The position numbers and the translations under genes were made by a program. Shown here piece after piece: positions 33,398 through 45,744 of a stretch of DNA of 64,000 bases. The notes below the pieces were generated by a model that was not told where the DNA came from, ran no database searches, and saw only the letters and a list, made by a program, of their open reading frames with translations. The first letter of the stretch is position 1. Every line of letters begins with the position of its first letter. The stretch comes from Parietaria judaica (lineage: Eukaryota; Streptophyta; Magnoliopsida; Rosales; Urticaceae): contig OX940863.1 of NCBI GenBank assembly GCA_954871525.1, positions 38,364,501 to 38,428,500 of the forward strand. Reading direction: 5' to 3'.

Positions 33398-35154
33398 TGT
33401 TAATGCGCGAATTTCGATTAACGTAGTACGTGGTCAATGGTTCAAGCCCACGGCCGGAACTTGTGGTTGCGTGGGCAGTCAAATGTGGAGTAACGAGGGT
33501 TGACTTTGCTGAAGGTGAATCGTCCGGGCCGGTGGTTCGGAAAAGCGAACCAGCTCGCCGTCGCGAGTTGGTGCAGAGGATCGGGAGCCCACAAGTTTTC
33601 CCAACCGCACGAGTTCTTCCCAGCCCGCCCGGACTGGAGGTGCAAAACGGAGCCCAGCCCACGTCCGGGCTAGGATGCCAAGCCCTAATGGGCTTAGCGG
33701 GTTTAGTTCGGCCCACGGGCTGGACCAAGGGCCCACACGCGTTAAATATTTTTTAAATTAAAGTAAATTAATAATTTATGTTAATTAATTAATTAATAAC
33801 CCAATATTATTAATTTGGGTTAAAAAGAATTATTTAATTTAATTTAATTTAATATTTATTTTGGTTTTATTTTTAAATTAGCAAAATTAAATTTAACCCG
33901 AAGATTTAACTCGTGATCCTAGTTTTATTTTCTCCTTGGTAAAATAAAATAATTTGTTTTTTTTTTTATTAATCCCGTGTTATTCGCAATTAATTAATAA
34001 TGGATAATTAATTTATTTTAAATTAATTATTGGCTTTATTAATTTATCAAAATGGATAATTTTTTTAAAGTATTAATTATTGACATTTTAGTAGATATTC
34101 CGTAGATAATAATTTAATTATTAATCCAATTACCTAATACGTTTATGTTACATAGTGGGCTATGTAACATTGGGTTTTTATTGAGCAATTTTGATTGAGT
34201 ATTAGATAGTAAATAATTAATCGATAAATAACTTCACAATTAATTTCAGAAAACTTCTCGAGATTTGTGTTCTTGTCTTAGAAAGAGGGAATCAAAAGTG
34301 GGACCAGTTCACCATCCACTTCTGGGTGATTGGTTAGGACCCCTCCCATCTGACTGGAGAACAAAACTCGGTCTATCACTACCATAATTAATATATATGA
34401 TTTTATTCTAGGTTCTTAGTATACTTGGTGTATAACTAACTTAGGAATAAACTTATTAATGAGCTATTAATGGGAAGCTTATTATGAGCTATAAACCGAT
34501 AGGATTCTTTTTAATTTCAGATAATTAAAATGTAAGTTCCTAGTTTAGAGCTCAAACCTAGATAAACGTGATTATCTTAGATGGTTAAAATATTAGTAGA
34601 TCCAAGATAGCAAGAGTTAGCGTAAGAAGGTCTCCATTTGTTGCTAGTACAACGACAGGCTTGCATAACACCTCGTGTTAGCTAGATATAGCCTCCTACG
34701 GAAAGGTTTCAGTTATGCAGCTGATAAGTCACCGTACTGGTCTGATTATAGATAAGGTGAGCAGATGTATTTCAACGGCCGTGTGTCAGCTAGATCTGGC
34801 CCCCTAAGGGTGGTGACTGCTTGAGTTAAGTCTGTGAACAGAATACGGTGGGTTACTCTTGCATGTGATGATTAAATTTGTTGCATGACCGCTCTAAAGT
34901 AGGTAGTTAATTCACAAGGAACTCAGTTTCGATTTTAGTAAATTAATTGAGTTGAGACTATACTCAATTTAGCTATAAACGTGGTTAGTGTGCTTTAGGA
35001 GCAGCAGCCACGTGTCAGTCGCTAAATTACCTTTAAATAGTACAGAGGTTTTTTCTATTTTATCCTTAAAACCTTGAAATGTTTTCTATTTCTAAAGTCT
35101 AAAAATATTCACTTATATAAGTTTTAATAAAAGTTTCATTCATGTTAATTAGCT
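33398..35154 (+). other. Probable LTR/leader of a decayed Copia element
   Basis: Begins tgttaatgcgcgaatttcg. It has a GC-rich block to 33750, an AT-rich middle, a TATA-like ctttaaatag near 35030, then a leader to the gag ATG at 35155. No matching LTR or standard primer site was found, so the assignment rests on position before gag. Confidence 0.4.
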
Positions 35155-35995
35155 ATGTCGCACCCTATCATGTCGTTGTTGTCGAACAACACTCTGGATG
35201 GAAGGAACTTTCCTAAATGGAAAGCTAACATTAACATCGTTCTCATCAGCGAGAACATTCGGTATGTTCTTGTTGATGAATGTCCCGCGGTTCCTAGTTC
35301 CTCGAGTGCGAGAACGGCAAGGGAACCGTATGAAAGCTGGATCCAAGCCAACAATCGCGCTATGGGCTATATTCTAGCCAACACAAGCGATACGTTGAGG
35401 GTCAAGCTGCAAGCCCTTAGACTGCATACGAGATGATGGAGCTTCTCCAAACCATGTATGGGACACAGTCTGTGCAGGCTCAGCATGATGCGACTCATCT
35501 GTATATGAACTCCAAAATGAAACGTGGGACTAGCGTCCGTGATCATATGATGGAGATGACGAATCACTTTAATGAAGCTGAATTGCATGGTGCAAATGTG
35601 GATGATAAGTCCTAAGTGAGTATCATTCTGAACTCACTTTCCTCGAACTTCGTGCGATTCACCAGTAACTACATTATGAATAAGTTGGACTACAGAGTCA
35701 CTCAACTTATTAATAAGTTACAGACCTTTGAAAATATCTCGGGTATTACAAAGAAACGCGAAGCGCATGTTGCGTTTCAGAAGGGATCTTCTTCGTCAGG
35801 ATATCCGAAGAAGAAAAAGAAGGTGCACTAGAAAAGTAACGGGACAAAAGACCTCTCTATCAAGCCAAAGGATCCGTAGGCAGCTGTAGTCCACAGTGGA
35901 ATATGCTTCCATTGCAAGGAGAAAGGACATTGGAAAATCCATTGTCCTAAGCTCAGGGCTAGGAAAGCAGAAACGGGTGAGCGTCTCACCTAAGA
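35155..35995 (+). pseudogene. Copia gag remnant (UBN2 type)
   Basis: Starts MSHPIMSLLSNNTLDGRNFP, the usual N-terminus of plant Copia gag, and continues with WIQANNRAMGYIL. A frameshift near 35420 leads to YEMMELLQTMYG. A TAA at 35613-35615 replaces a probable Gln codon. It then runs on through LNSLSSNFVRF to a zinc knuckle HCKEKGHWKIHC near 35912-35945, with more stops between. Protease, integrase and RT are absent. It is truncated, and LTR-like DNA follows directly. Confidence 0.82.
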
Positions 35996-36000
35996 TTTGA

Positions 36001-36345
36001 TTTATTAAATCTTTAGGGTATTTTCTGAAAAAGATTTACTTTAGATTTATTCTTTATTTAATTTATTTATTTAAATTAAATCTTTGAATGAATATCTCCA
36101 GGTGGTTGGAGTAAATATCTCAGAAGTGGTTGAGGGATTTTCTCCAAAGTGGTTGCGTCACATTCCCTATAAATAGGATAGCCCGGTAACCCTGAAATCA
36201 CACCTTCACAGATTCAGAAATCTCCCTCTCTCTCTCTCTCTCTCTCCCCCTCCCTCCCCCCCTCTCTCTCAGTTTCTGCGAATTGGCAGCATCTTCTTCA
36301 CAGATATTCTTGGTAAGAAGCATGATATCATCCAGGGTTACATCG
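36001..36345 (+). mobile_element. LTR fragment related to the solo LTR at 59579-61756
   Basis: It shares, in order, aaatcttt.agggtattttct, gaatatctcca, the cattccctataaatagg promoter region (TATA 36168-36175) and agcatcttcttcacag with the reverse complement of about 59985-60360. Contains a TC microsatellite (36224-36275). Confidence 0.6.
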
Positions 36346-37092
36346 CCAGTTCCATTGCCATTTACATAACTGGTACTTATAATTGGTAACATTGTCTCTA
36401 TTATCACGTTTGGTAAAGGTTTTGAATGCTAGTCCTTTTTCTCTTTTTGCTTCATACATATTCATCTTAAAAGTTTGGAGAGACCCCATGAGCTCATCTA
36501 AATTCATTGTCGTTATATCCTTGGCCTCTTCAATGGCTGCAACCTTGGCACTGAATCGTTCTGGTAATGACCGAAGCGTTTTTCTAACCAATTTCATATT
36601 AGAATACACTTTTCCAAGTTGAAAAGCTTGGTTTGATACGTCACGAAGCTTTCCGTTAAAATCAGCAATGGTCTCATCTTTAGTCATATGTAGTTCCTCA
36701 AACTTTGATGCAAGCATTTGGAGTTTAGAGGTTCGAATAACTGAGGTTCCTTCGTGGAGATTTTGTAATGCTTTTCATGCTTGTTTGGCAGTACCACATG
36801 TAGATATGAGTCTAAATTTTCCTTCGTCAACAGTAGATACGATCGCATTTAAGGCACGACAATTCTTAAGAGATGTAGTCTAATCTTCGGTACTCCATTC
36901 ACTAAGCGGTTTTTCAACAAATTCTCTTTTCGTATTTTTCTTCTTAGGAGAACTCCAGCCATGTTTAACAATACTCCATGCTTTTGTGTGAATCGATTGG
37001 ATAAAAATAGTTATTCGAGCTTTCAAATAAGAACAGTTTGTACCATTTAACACCGGTGGTCTTACAAGAACAATATTTTTGCGCGAACCCAT
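36328..37092 (-). pseudogene. Second Copia gag remnant, opposite strand
   Basis: ATG at 37092 (MGSRKNIVLVRPPVLNGTNC), with the UBN2-type gag core KLQMLASKFEELHMTKDE, LRSLPERFSAKVAAIEEAKD and LDELMGSLQTFKMNMYE. Two in-frame stops (near 36880 and 36777; the latter looks like Trp to TGA) break it. Downstream domains are lost where it meets the LTR fragment at 36001-36345. It differs in sequence from the gag at 35155, so two Copia families met here head to head. Confidence 0.82.
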
Positions 37093-37157
37093 CGTGATTC
37101 GAAGAACACCTAGATCTTTCCACTTCCTTTGAAATCAAAGAGAAACGTTTACTGCGA

Positions 37158-37173
37158 CAAGCTCTGATACGAA
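37158..37173 (-). other. Degenerate initiator-Met primer site
   Basis: The minus strand reads attcgtatcagagc directly after an LTR end (...gtttca), one base off the usual TGGTATCAGAGC. Confidence 0.65.
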
Positions 37174-37174
37174 T

Positions 37175-39979
37175 TGAAACGTCAATATCTTCGGTTATGC
37201 GGAAAATATATATGAAGTAAAAACATATGCAAAAGTAAAGAGACACACACAATGTTTTGTTAACGCAATTTGATACCTATATACTCTGTGGGGCCCTCGC
37301 CCAGATTAATCAACATCGATAATTATGAGAGGGACGTTACGTTACACAATCGATTTGTTCACCGAACAACAAACTAGAAAACACACTCCAACCATTACGA
37401 CCAACGATGTAACTAGACTTGTAACCTGTTGATTAAGAGAACGACACGGCGGCTCGGCAAGCGGGTAAGGCGACTTCCGGCGAGTGTCGATGAGTGCGTA
37501 CACGCACAACACAATTGACGATAACTGAAGCGCTTTAGACTTCTTCAGGCTTCTTCTATGGAAGAAAACGCCAATGGTGGATCCACGGAAAATATGTGAA
37601 AAATGACGTAGAAACTCTCTATAGCTCACAACGTTTTTCTCTCACTTTCGGGATGAAAGGATGAACATTTTTGGCTGCTTAGATCAGTTTAAATAGAGTC
37701 CACAAAGCTCTCAACACCTTAACAAATTCTTCCTCATTTTTAAGCATTAATACGTAGTCTTTCCTAAACTTAATATTTCACCCAAAATTCGAAATTTAAA
37801 TGCACATTCAGTGTAATACCCTTAATAAAAAAAATCAAAATAAAAAAAATCAATCAGATCTTTTGCAGAGGGGTAGTCAAGTCCTCTCTCCTTCTTCTCT
37901 TTCTTCCTATGCTCGCTGCTATCTCCCTATCTCTCCTTTAAAATTCTTTTCTCTCTCATCTAAGAGTCAAAACACCACATCTCTTTCTCCGAAGCCCCGA
38001 TCAGTTAATGCTTGGTACCGTTGGAAAGCTCTTGTAGAGACGAGCACGGAGATATGTGTTTGTCGGCCTGAAGTCGCAGGCATTGGTCAGAAATTCTGCC
38101 GGGAACTTCGGTTATAACTGCTTAAATCCACAGAGTTTGAGCGACTGTGTGGAGGAATGAGCTTCGGATTTAGACTTGAGGGGTTTGATATGTGGCGGTG
38201 GAAGTTTTCGTTGTCACCGGCGAGCCATATCCGACGCCGCAACTTGCCGTCACCGGCGACCTGCGTCGATCTTCGATCCCAAAATTAATTTGGGGGGTTT
38301 TGAAGCCCTCATCGAGGAAATCGAAAGCCCTCAATCGGATTCGTCACCCGACTTCCGGCAAAGCCATCGATTTTGCCGCCCTCTCTTTGAAATTTCCATA
38401 GTTTAAATTATATAGGTTTTGGGCTTTGATTGATGAAATTGAGTTTGCCATTGATATTAGAATAGTCAGAATAGACTAAGAGAGGTATTAAATTATTTAA
38501 TTGATGCCTGTTCACTTTCTTGTTTTGCGTGCCCGACGGAGATTCGACCCGAGTTAAATTTCAGCGTATCAGGATTTAAATGGGCAATAAACTAAAATCT
38601 TAGTGATATTTGACTTTTGGATGATAACGATATTATGATTGACGCAGATTATCATTCCCTGCTCGCCTCGGAGACCGTGAAAATAGTATTACCTATTTTT
38701 GACAATATATCAGAAATTAAAATTATTGATCATAGAACTCAAGGCCAAGACGAACCCGCTCATTCGACTAATTTGTCAACCGAACAAAGCTTCCACAAAT
38801 TGAGGTAGGGGCTATTACCTTTTCTCGCAATTTGAAATGAACATAGAAACCAACGCTTTAATGAAGATTGAACCGGATAGGTTAATATTAGAATTAATGT
38901 TATTATAATTAATAAAATTAATATTGTGATTCGCCGTCGCTTGATCGTGAGGCTGGAAACCAGGTATGATTTGCATCGGCTAGATGCTTGATATTATATT
39001 TTATGTTTATGGTTATGTCGGGATGACATATGATGATATGGTACCCACTTCAGGGGGATGATGTGTTTGATGGTATGGTACCCGCTTCGGGCGGATTCTG
39101 TGATTGGAGCTGATGATGAGCAGTTGGTTACTGCGCATTAGGCCGGATATGGATATGGTTATTGATATAATTGGTGACCCAAAAGTCAACATTTCGGCCC
39201 ATGGCGAACTGGCCGCCTTTGGAGGAGATTAGGATCCGGAGTCGAGGGCGAGTTACGGTTAGGGACTTCTAGTCCACCTGTTCTCATTGCCTTGAGGACT
39301 CGATGGGATATAGTGGAGTAAAGGCGCGAACTGACTCGGCATGGTCCACCGAAATGATTTGAGTTTTGTGGAGTATATTTATTTATTTTATTATTGAAAG
39401 TGATATAATGATGAAAATAATGATGATTAAATGGTTTATGATGACATTTAATTTACTTTATTTAAATTTGACTAATAATGGTTCGGTAAAGAGATTTTGT
39501 AATAGTTTCCCTACTGGGCACGTGGAGCACACCTCTTCCATATACATTTTTTTTCTTCCCAGTTATAGGTGGTGTTCGGTGTCAAACTCCGGACGAGGAG
39601 TAGACCATTCGGGAGATCGAAGTGTTTATTTTGTTTACCTTCATTTTTTTAGAGTTCGTCGAGGTGAATTTAATATTTTGTGTTGATCTTTCTATTCTGG
39701 AATTGCAATGAATTTAATGAAGGATTTATGTGATAGTGGTACTTTCTATTTCTCGCTTTTATGGTGCTGTATAAACTGTGGTTTTTGTATGTTTGTTTTT
39801 CGTTTTAACTCCCATGGGCAGGAACTACGTGTTTAGTGACTTGGACGTTGAATAGTCCAATTTTATTGTTTATAAAGTAACATGTCATTGACCGGTCAAT
39901 GTTTGAAAAGTCTTTATTTGTCTTATTCCACTAACCCCCATTTAGGGGCGTTACATTCAGCTCCAATATTTGACTAACA
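37175..39979 (-). mobile_element. 5' LTR of the minus-strand Copia remnant, split by a solo LTR
   Basis: On the minus strand it begins tgttagtcaaatattgg (39979 downward) and ends gacgtttca (37175), with the primer site following. Without the nested 2.1 kb insertion at 37812-39955 it is about 655 bp. The 3' LTR is missing. Confidence 0.65.
37812..39955 (+). mobile_element. Solo LTR, probably Gypsy (Tekay/Del-like)
   Basis: 2144 bp with inverted termini tgtaataccc...gggcgttaca, flanked by the perfect TSD ttcag (37807-37811 and 39956-39960). No coding domain. Length and ends fit long chromovirus LTRs. It arose by LTR-LTR recombination after inserting into the Copia LTR. The orientation is inferred from the TGTAATACCC start. 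Confidence 0.78.
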
Positions 39980-40242
39980 ATAATAGGGAACGAATTCTTG
40001 AAATATCTCAACCGAAACAGACCAATTCCTCTTTACGAATAGGGAAATCGCAGATGTAACCGTCAGTATAACCCAGGATACTGCCAAACATATGACCACG
40101 ACAAAACTGTCAAATAACATGGATTTCTCAATCTTACCCTTTGACATTTTTGTTGAGAAGTCTCATAATTAGCCAACTAAATAACCAACAATGAAATCAC
40201 TAACATATTGACTATACGTTACTATGTAGATTTCACAATAAT

Positions 40243-40281
<39 letters not shown>

Positions 40282-40835
40282 ATTAGAAGGGAAGACGTCG
40301 AAGAGAGGAGGAATACATCGAGTTAATAATGTAAAAGGCAATGATTGAGGGGTATTTGTAAGAGTAAGACTATATTCATAGTGAATCAATAATATGATTG
40401 GAGTTTCATAGTCAATGTGTGCGGATATATTTTTGTATATAAGATCAGAGATCACGATCATTCTTAAAAAAAAAAAATCAGCGATCACCATCGAATTTTA
40501 TGTGTGTTTCAAACCATTAATATAACTAAGTGACATTAGTATTTCTAAGAAAAACATTTTCATTCAGAATATTAACTTCTGTAAAAAATACCTTTATCTT
40601 TTTTTTTTTTTTTTTGGAAAATTCATTATAACTAGTATTATATTTAGTGGAAAATCAAAAACTAGTAACAGTGTGGTCACTTTTAAGACATTTTTCAAAT
40701 ATTTAATAATTCTACATAATTACAAATTTTATATATTTGTACACTCTATTAAGAAACTTTTAGATACCGGACTTGTAATATAAATAATCTTATACTTCAT
40801 GTGGGCAAATTAATTATTTTGATAATTGAGCTTTC
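39980..40835. other. AT-rich spacer, TA microsatellite
   Basis: TA repeat at 40246-40280 and a poly-T run near 40600; otherwise nothing recognised. Confidence 0.4.
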
Positions 40836-40949
40836 ACTGTTGTTAAGGCTGGATCCGGTTGGATCCCTCTTAACACTATGAGAGCCTCGAAGGTCGACGA
40901 ATGGAGACCGAGAAGCGGATCCCCGAGCACGAACGAGACCCGATGAGGC

Positions 40950-41265
40950 GAGCCGACGACACCAAGGCCCGACGAAGAGAGTCGACGACACCAAGGCCCG
41001 ACGAGGAGAGTCGACGACACCAAGGCCCGACGAGGAGAGTCGACGACACCAAGGCCCGACGAGGAGAGCCGACGACACCAAGGCCCGACGAGAAGAGCCG
41101 ACGACACGAAGACCCGACGAGGAGAGTCGACGACACCAAGATCCGAAGGGGAGAGTCGACGACACCAAGGCCCAACAAGGAGAGCCGACGACACCAAGAC
41201 CCGACAAGGAGAGCCGACGACACCAAGACCCGACGAGAAGAGCCGACGATGCGAGGACCCAACGA
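40950..41265. repeat. 29-bp minisatellite in the 5' LTR
   Basis: About ten to eleven copies of a unit near gacgacaccaaggcccgacg + aggagagcc. The matching arrays in the 3' LTR are at 59470-59578 and 61757-61985. Long ORFs across it on both strands are repeat artefacts. Confidence 0.9.
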
Positions 41266-41449
41266 GAAAGAGTCGAGCAGACTCTGGCGAGACGAGACGT
41301 GCTGGCGATAGTGACAGTGACCGATGGGATATGCATTTAATGCCTGAGGCTTCAATGGGACGAGCATTCAATGCTCGAGCACGCCGCGATGGGACGAGCA
41401 TTTAATGCGGCCACATCGGAGGTAACCCCGAAGTAGAGCTGTGCAAGCG

Positions 41450-41580
41450 ACGTCGCCACTCATGACGCGACGCGTCGCGACGCAAACAGTGCCAGTCGCG
41501 ACGCGTCGCGATTCACGCGGCAAAAGTCGCGACGCGTCGCGATCTCGGGCTCTGGTCGCGACGCGTCAGGGCTTGATCCG
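41450..41580. repeat. 5' subterminal palindromic array of the hAT element
   Basis: Four copies of the self-complementary core gtcgcgacgcgtcgcga or close variants lie within 130 bp of the end. By analogy with the repeated subterminal sites of Ac, these are candidate transposase-binding sites. Confidence 0.7.
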
Positions 41581-41827
41581 TGTGAAGCGATCGACGGCCC
41601 AGATCGTGCCACGTCAGCGATCCGCGTGATTTTGTCCTTTTGGGGCATAAATAACACACTTTTTACCCGAATTTTATTCCACAACCACAATTATTACCCA
41701 CTTTACTCGAATTTCAACCCTAAAATTTCAAATTTCAAATACTTTTCACCCACTATCTCCTCACAATTATTCACCCTCTTCACCCACAACAATAATTATT
41801 CACCCACCCCACCCTCTCCTAAAACCC

Positions 41828-41835
41828 TATAAATA
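41828..41835 (+). promoter_or_regulatory. TATA box of the hAT transposase
   Basis: tataaata preceded by aaaccc, 155 bp before the ATG at 41990. The leader between them is rich in caaagttc repeats. Confidence 0.65.
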
Positions 41836-42725
41836 CCACCTCTTCCTCCCTCATTTCCTCACCAACAATCTCTCAACTCTCTCTCAAATTCTCTCAACTC
41901 TCCAAGTTTTTTCCACTCTCAATCTCCAAAGTTCCAAAGTTCTAAAGTTCCAAAGTTCCAATTTTCTAAATTCCTAAAGTTCTATCATTATGTCTCGAAG
42001 AAGCGGCGGTAGTTCCGGGGGTCGAAGGGCGGCCAGGAATTTGCAACCCCAATTTCTACAAGGGGGAACATCGCAGCCTTGTCCCGACGACTACATTCCC
42101 GTTAGGCTACCGTCAGAAATATTCCCTTCCCCTCCCAATCCAGATTATCCCGACGATACAGTACGGTCTCTAAGACCTAGTCTAGTCCGGGCGCTGGCCC
42201 AGCACCACGCCAATCCCGAACGTGTGCCCCGAGAGTTGGTCGACGCGGTGGCTCAATGTAGGGGGGAAATAACGATCCTTTTTTCAATCTCATGTTACGG
42301 GAAGGTGCCGAATACGGAGCTCAAGGTCCCGAAGGTGCCGATCCCGACGAACCTCAAGGTCCCGAAGATGCCGATCCCGACCAAACTCAACGTCCCGACG
42401 ATGCCGATCCCGACGACTATCAAACGCCGCCCTCGATCCGTGGTTCAAATATCGGGGTGTACAACCGCGGTTCTCCTCAACCTTCCAATCAAGATAGCGG
42501 TGAAGCCTCCGTTGCCCGTCCTCGACGAGGTCGACGTCCTTCTACCGGGTAATAACCTTTAATCCTTTTTTTATTTCATTAATTATTAATTTTTTATTAA
42601 TTAATAAGTTAGTACTTAATAATAAATAATAATTAATAATTAATAAGTAATAAATAATAATTGAAAAAAATAATTGAAAAATAATAATTAATTTTTAATA
42701 ATTAATAATTATTAAATAATAATCA

Positions 42726-42982
42726 CTTGAAAGTCTTAGTATGCTCTGTGGTTGCGGTTCCGACTGATCTTCCACATCAGAAACGATTTTCTTGAGATTT
42801 AATAATCATTTAATAATATTATCTTAATTAATTAATTTCGTTTAATTTTTTTACGATAAATATTATAGTTTAATTATTTTAGTTTATTTAATTAATTTGT
42901 CACGTATCTTGAAAGTCTTAGTATGCTCTGTGGTTGCGGTTCCGACTGATCTTCCACATCAGAAACGATTTTCTTGATATTT
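42726..42982. repeat. 75-bp direct duplication in the hAT intron
   Basis: 42726-42800 and 42908-42982 share cttgaaagtcttagtatgct through gattttcttga with about one mismatch, separated by AT-rich DNA. Confidence 0.88.
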
Positions 42983-43108
42983 AATAAGTTAACGGGATTA
43001 AAAATGGTAATTTGTATGTGTGGTGATTATTATAAAGTTCTTAATGGAATACGGTGTCTTAGAAAGATTGGTTTTTAAATAAGGTTTGCTTTGCAATCTC
43101 CTCCAAGC

Positions 43109-43230
43109 TAGCCTGGGAACCTCGGGGAGTTCTGTCTAGAAAAGCTTGGGCATAAAGCGAGATCATAGCATCCTTTCCAGTCGATCTGGCCGTGGAACCT
43201 CGGGGAGTTCCGTCAAAAAGAGCTTGATAA
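43109..43230. repeat. Second direct repeat pair in the hAT intron
   Basis: ggaacctcggggagttctgtc (about 43116) recurs as ggaacctcggggagttccgtc (about 43195), each followed within about 15 bp by agcttg. The conserved GC-rich blocks stand out in an AT-rich intron. Confidence 0.75.
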
Positions 43231-45744
43231 TGATTTCCACACATAGAAAATACCATTTTTAATTTCGTTAACTCTTTTAATTAACTATATGAAATTTAAT
43301 TAATTAATATGATTAATATTAATATTTAATCCATGTAAAATTAATACCCTTTTTTATTTTGTTAACCTTTTTTCTCCCGTATATTTTTAATAGGGAAAGT
43401 CCTCCTGCCTTGTTGTGGGGACGACCAAACAAAGCGAAGGTGTGGGATTATTTTCACGAGGAACGACGGGTGGAGAACGGTGTTCGAATCAAGATCGCCA
43501 CGTGCAAGAAGTGCCATGAAACCCTCGATGCGTTGGGGGACAAAGGAACCGGCTACTTGACGCGACATAAGAAAGCGTGCTACGGAGACGGTAACGAGGT
43601 AAACACAGCACAGGTAAGTGCTCTTACCACCGAAAATTTACGGAAATGGACCCTCGAGTGGTTACTGTCTACGGGCGCACCGATGAGTTTGGTGGAAAAC
43701 CCTGCGCATACACAATATATGCAAAGGGTTAATCCGTCTTACGAACAGTTTTCCCGTACGACATATACCAGGGACATGGAAAATGCTTACAAAATGCAAA
43801 AAAAATATTTGGTCGATTTTTTCAAAATGTCCAACATTAACGTTGCTTTTACCACCGACTTGTGGAACGGTCCGAGTCTTAACGACTATTTGAGTCTGAC
43901 CGCCCATTACGTCGACGAGAATTGGGATCCATGTCAAAAACTTTTAAACATGTCACCATTCGAGTGTCGCCATACCGGAAAAAACATTTTCGATAAATTA
44001 ATAGAATTATTCAATGATTGGGGTTTGCAAAATCGTATCATTTCTATTACGTTAGACAATGCCGCAAACAATAACGCCGCTATTACTATCTTAGAAAATA
44101 GTTTGCCCGGTTCTCCTTTTCGTAATATTTTACATAAAAAATGTGCTTGTCACATCATTAATTTAATTGCTAGAATGGGGGAACGAAATATTTCAGGGCA
44201 CATTGACAAAATACGCGGCGTTGTCGATTGGATCCGGCATTCTCAAACCACCGTTAGGTGGAGACGATTTTGTAAAGAGCACAATCATAAAGCTAATAAG
44301 TTTGGTTTAGACAACAATACACGATGGAACTCTACATATCTAATGCTTTCAGTTGTTTGTAGACAGAGATTACCGTTAAGCGCTTTCCTCCTCACCGAAC
44401 TAGAGGCCTCAGAGCAGATCACGGAGGCAGAATGGGAAATGGCCCAGAAATTCACCCAATTCCTTAAACCCTTTTACGCTGTTACTTTAAATTTTTCGAA
44501 CCAAAGACAACCTTCCTTGAATCATGGTCTTTCGGGTCTTTATGAAATTACAAACACGTTTTCTGAATTCGAAAATGACCCTGTTATTTCTCCCATGATT
44601 CCGGGAATGGTTGCAAAATTCAAAAGTTCGTATTGTTTCGGTGCTATCTTGGATCCCCGTATTATGTTTACGTTCGGGCCTTTGATGTCAGCAATCGGGA
44701 CAAACTTAGGGGTGGATTATACTGATTATATTAAGGTTGTTAATGAAGCTTTTTATGAACTTTACAGTGAATACGACCGGCGGTTCCCACAGTTCAACGT
44801 GGAGGCGGAGCAAAGGGCAGTGATGGAAAGCCCAACCAAGACCGGCCTAGCATTTGTCCGGAGACTGAAGCACAGACTGGATCGCGGAGAATCATCGGGA
44901 TCCGGTACGCCACCGGCACGAGCGGAGGAAACGGACGGTGCCCCGCAAGAACTGAAGCGGTACTACGGCCAGCGGATCGACGAGGACTCCGTCGAGTTCG
45001 ATGTGATTGGATGGTGGAAGAATCAACGGGAAAGATTCCCGATATTGGCGAGAATGGCGAGGGATATACTGTCCATCCCCATTTCCAGCGTTGCTTCGGA
45101 GAGCGCGTTCAGCTCGGCTCAGCATATAATCGATGACCGGAGGGCGTTAACAACTCCCACACACCTCGAGCAAGTGGTGGTGTTGAACGATTGGATGTTC
45201 CGCAACCCCACCATCGCCCAACGGTCCGAGCCAACCGAGCTAGAGCTTATGACGCAAAGGTTTAACGACTGGTTCCCCGAGTGACGCAATGTAAACGCCA
45301 ATATGATGTGCTCTTTCTCTTGGTTTTATGTTCCTAAGGAGGGTTTTTCAAGAGAGGTTTTAGTGAGGCATCTTGTAATATTTACACTGAATATTTACAA
45401 CTTCTTCCACCATATTGTAATATTCACAATGAATAATACAACTTTTTTTTTAATATCTTGTTTTATCATATTTACTTATTTGTTTTAGAATTTTAATAAT
45501 TATTAATATGGTACACATTAATACTTATTAACATATATTACAACTTTAAAATTAACTTATAAATTAAAATTAATAATATGTTACACAATAATAACATACT
45601 AAAATATTAATTTTGAAATAAATAAAGTTTAAATAATAAGTTTACATAATTTAATACTTAAATTCGGATAAAAACTAATAAAATTAAACATTGGAAACAA
45701 AAAATAACTTTTGCCGTAGCCCTTTTTTTGGTCCTTCCTCGCTA

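Larger units (their letters stand above)
41990..45284 (+). pseudogene. hAT transposase, BED finger and dimerisation domain, one frameshift in exon 1
   Basis: Exon 1 (41990-42548) encodes a poorly conserved Pro/Asp-rich N-terminus with GADPDEPQGPEDADPD repeats. Exon 2 (43394-45284, 630 codons with stop) encodes the transposase proper. The intron is GT-AG and joins in frame at Gly. Exon 2 has a BED-type zinc finger (VWDYF..., CKKCH, HKKAC) near its start, a DLWNGPS segment with a likely catalytic Asp, the CACHIINLIARMG region, and a C-terminal hAT dimerisation domain (WWKNQRERFPIL, SIPISSVASESAFSSA). It would bind element ends and cut and paste them. A run of six G (42261-42266) shifts exon 1 out of frame; the related copy at 63753-63759 has seven and reads through. 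Exon 2 is otherwise open. A one-base assembly error in the G run would make this intact. Confidence 0.9.

Noticed and set aside
33360..33756. Overlapping ORFs on both strands in a GC-rich block
   Set aside because: No family similarity recognised. The block lies in LTR-like DNA before a Copia gag and the openness reflects base composition.
40797..41401. Ser/Arg-rich minus-strand ORFs of up to 195 aa (also at 61684-62202)
   Set aside because: All three frames are open because of the 29-bp minisatellite in the LTR; both LTR copies show the same effect.
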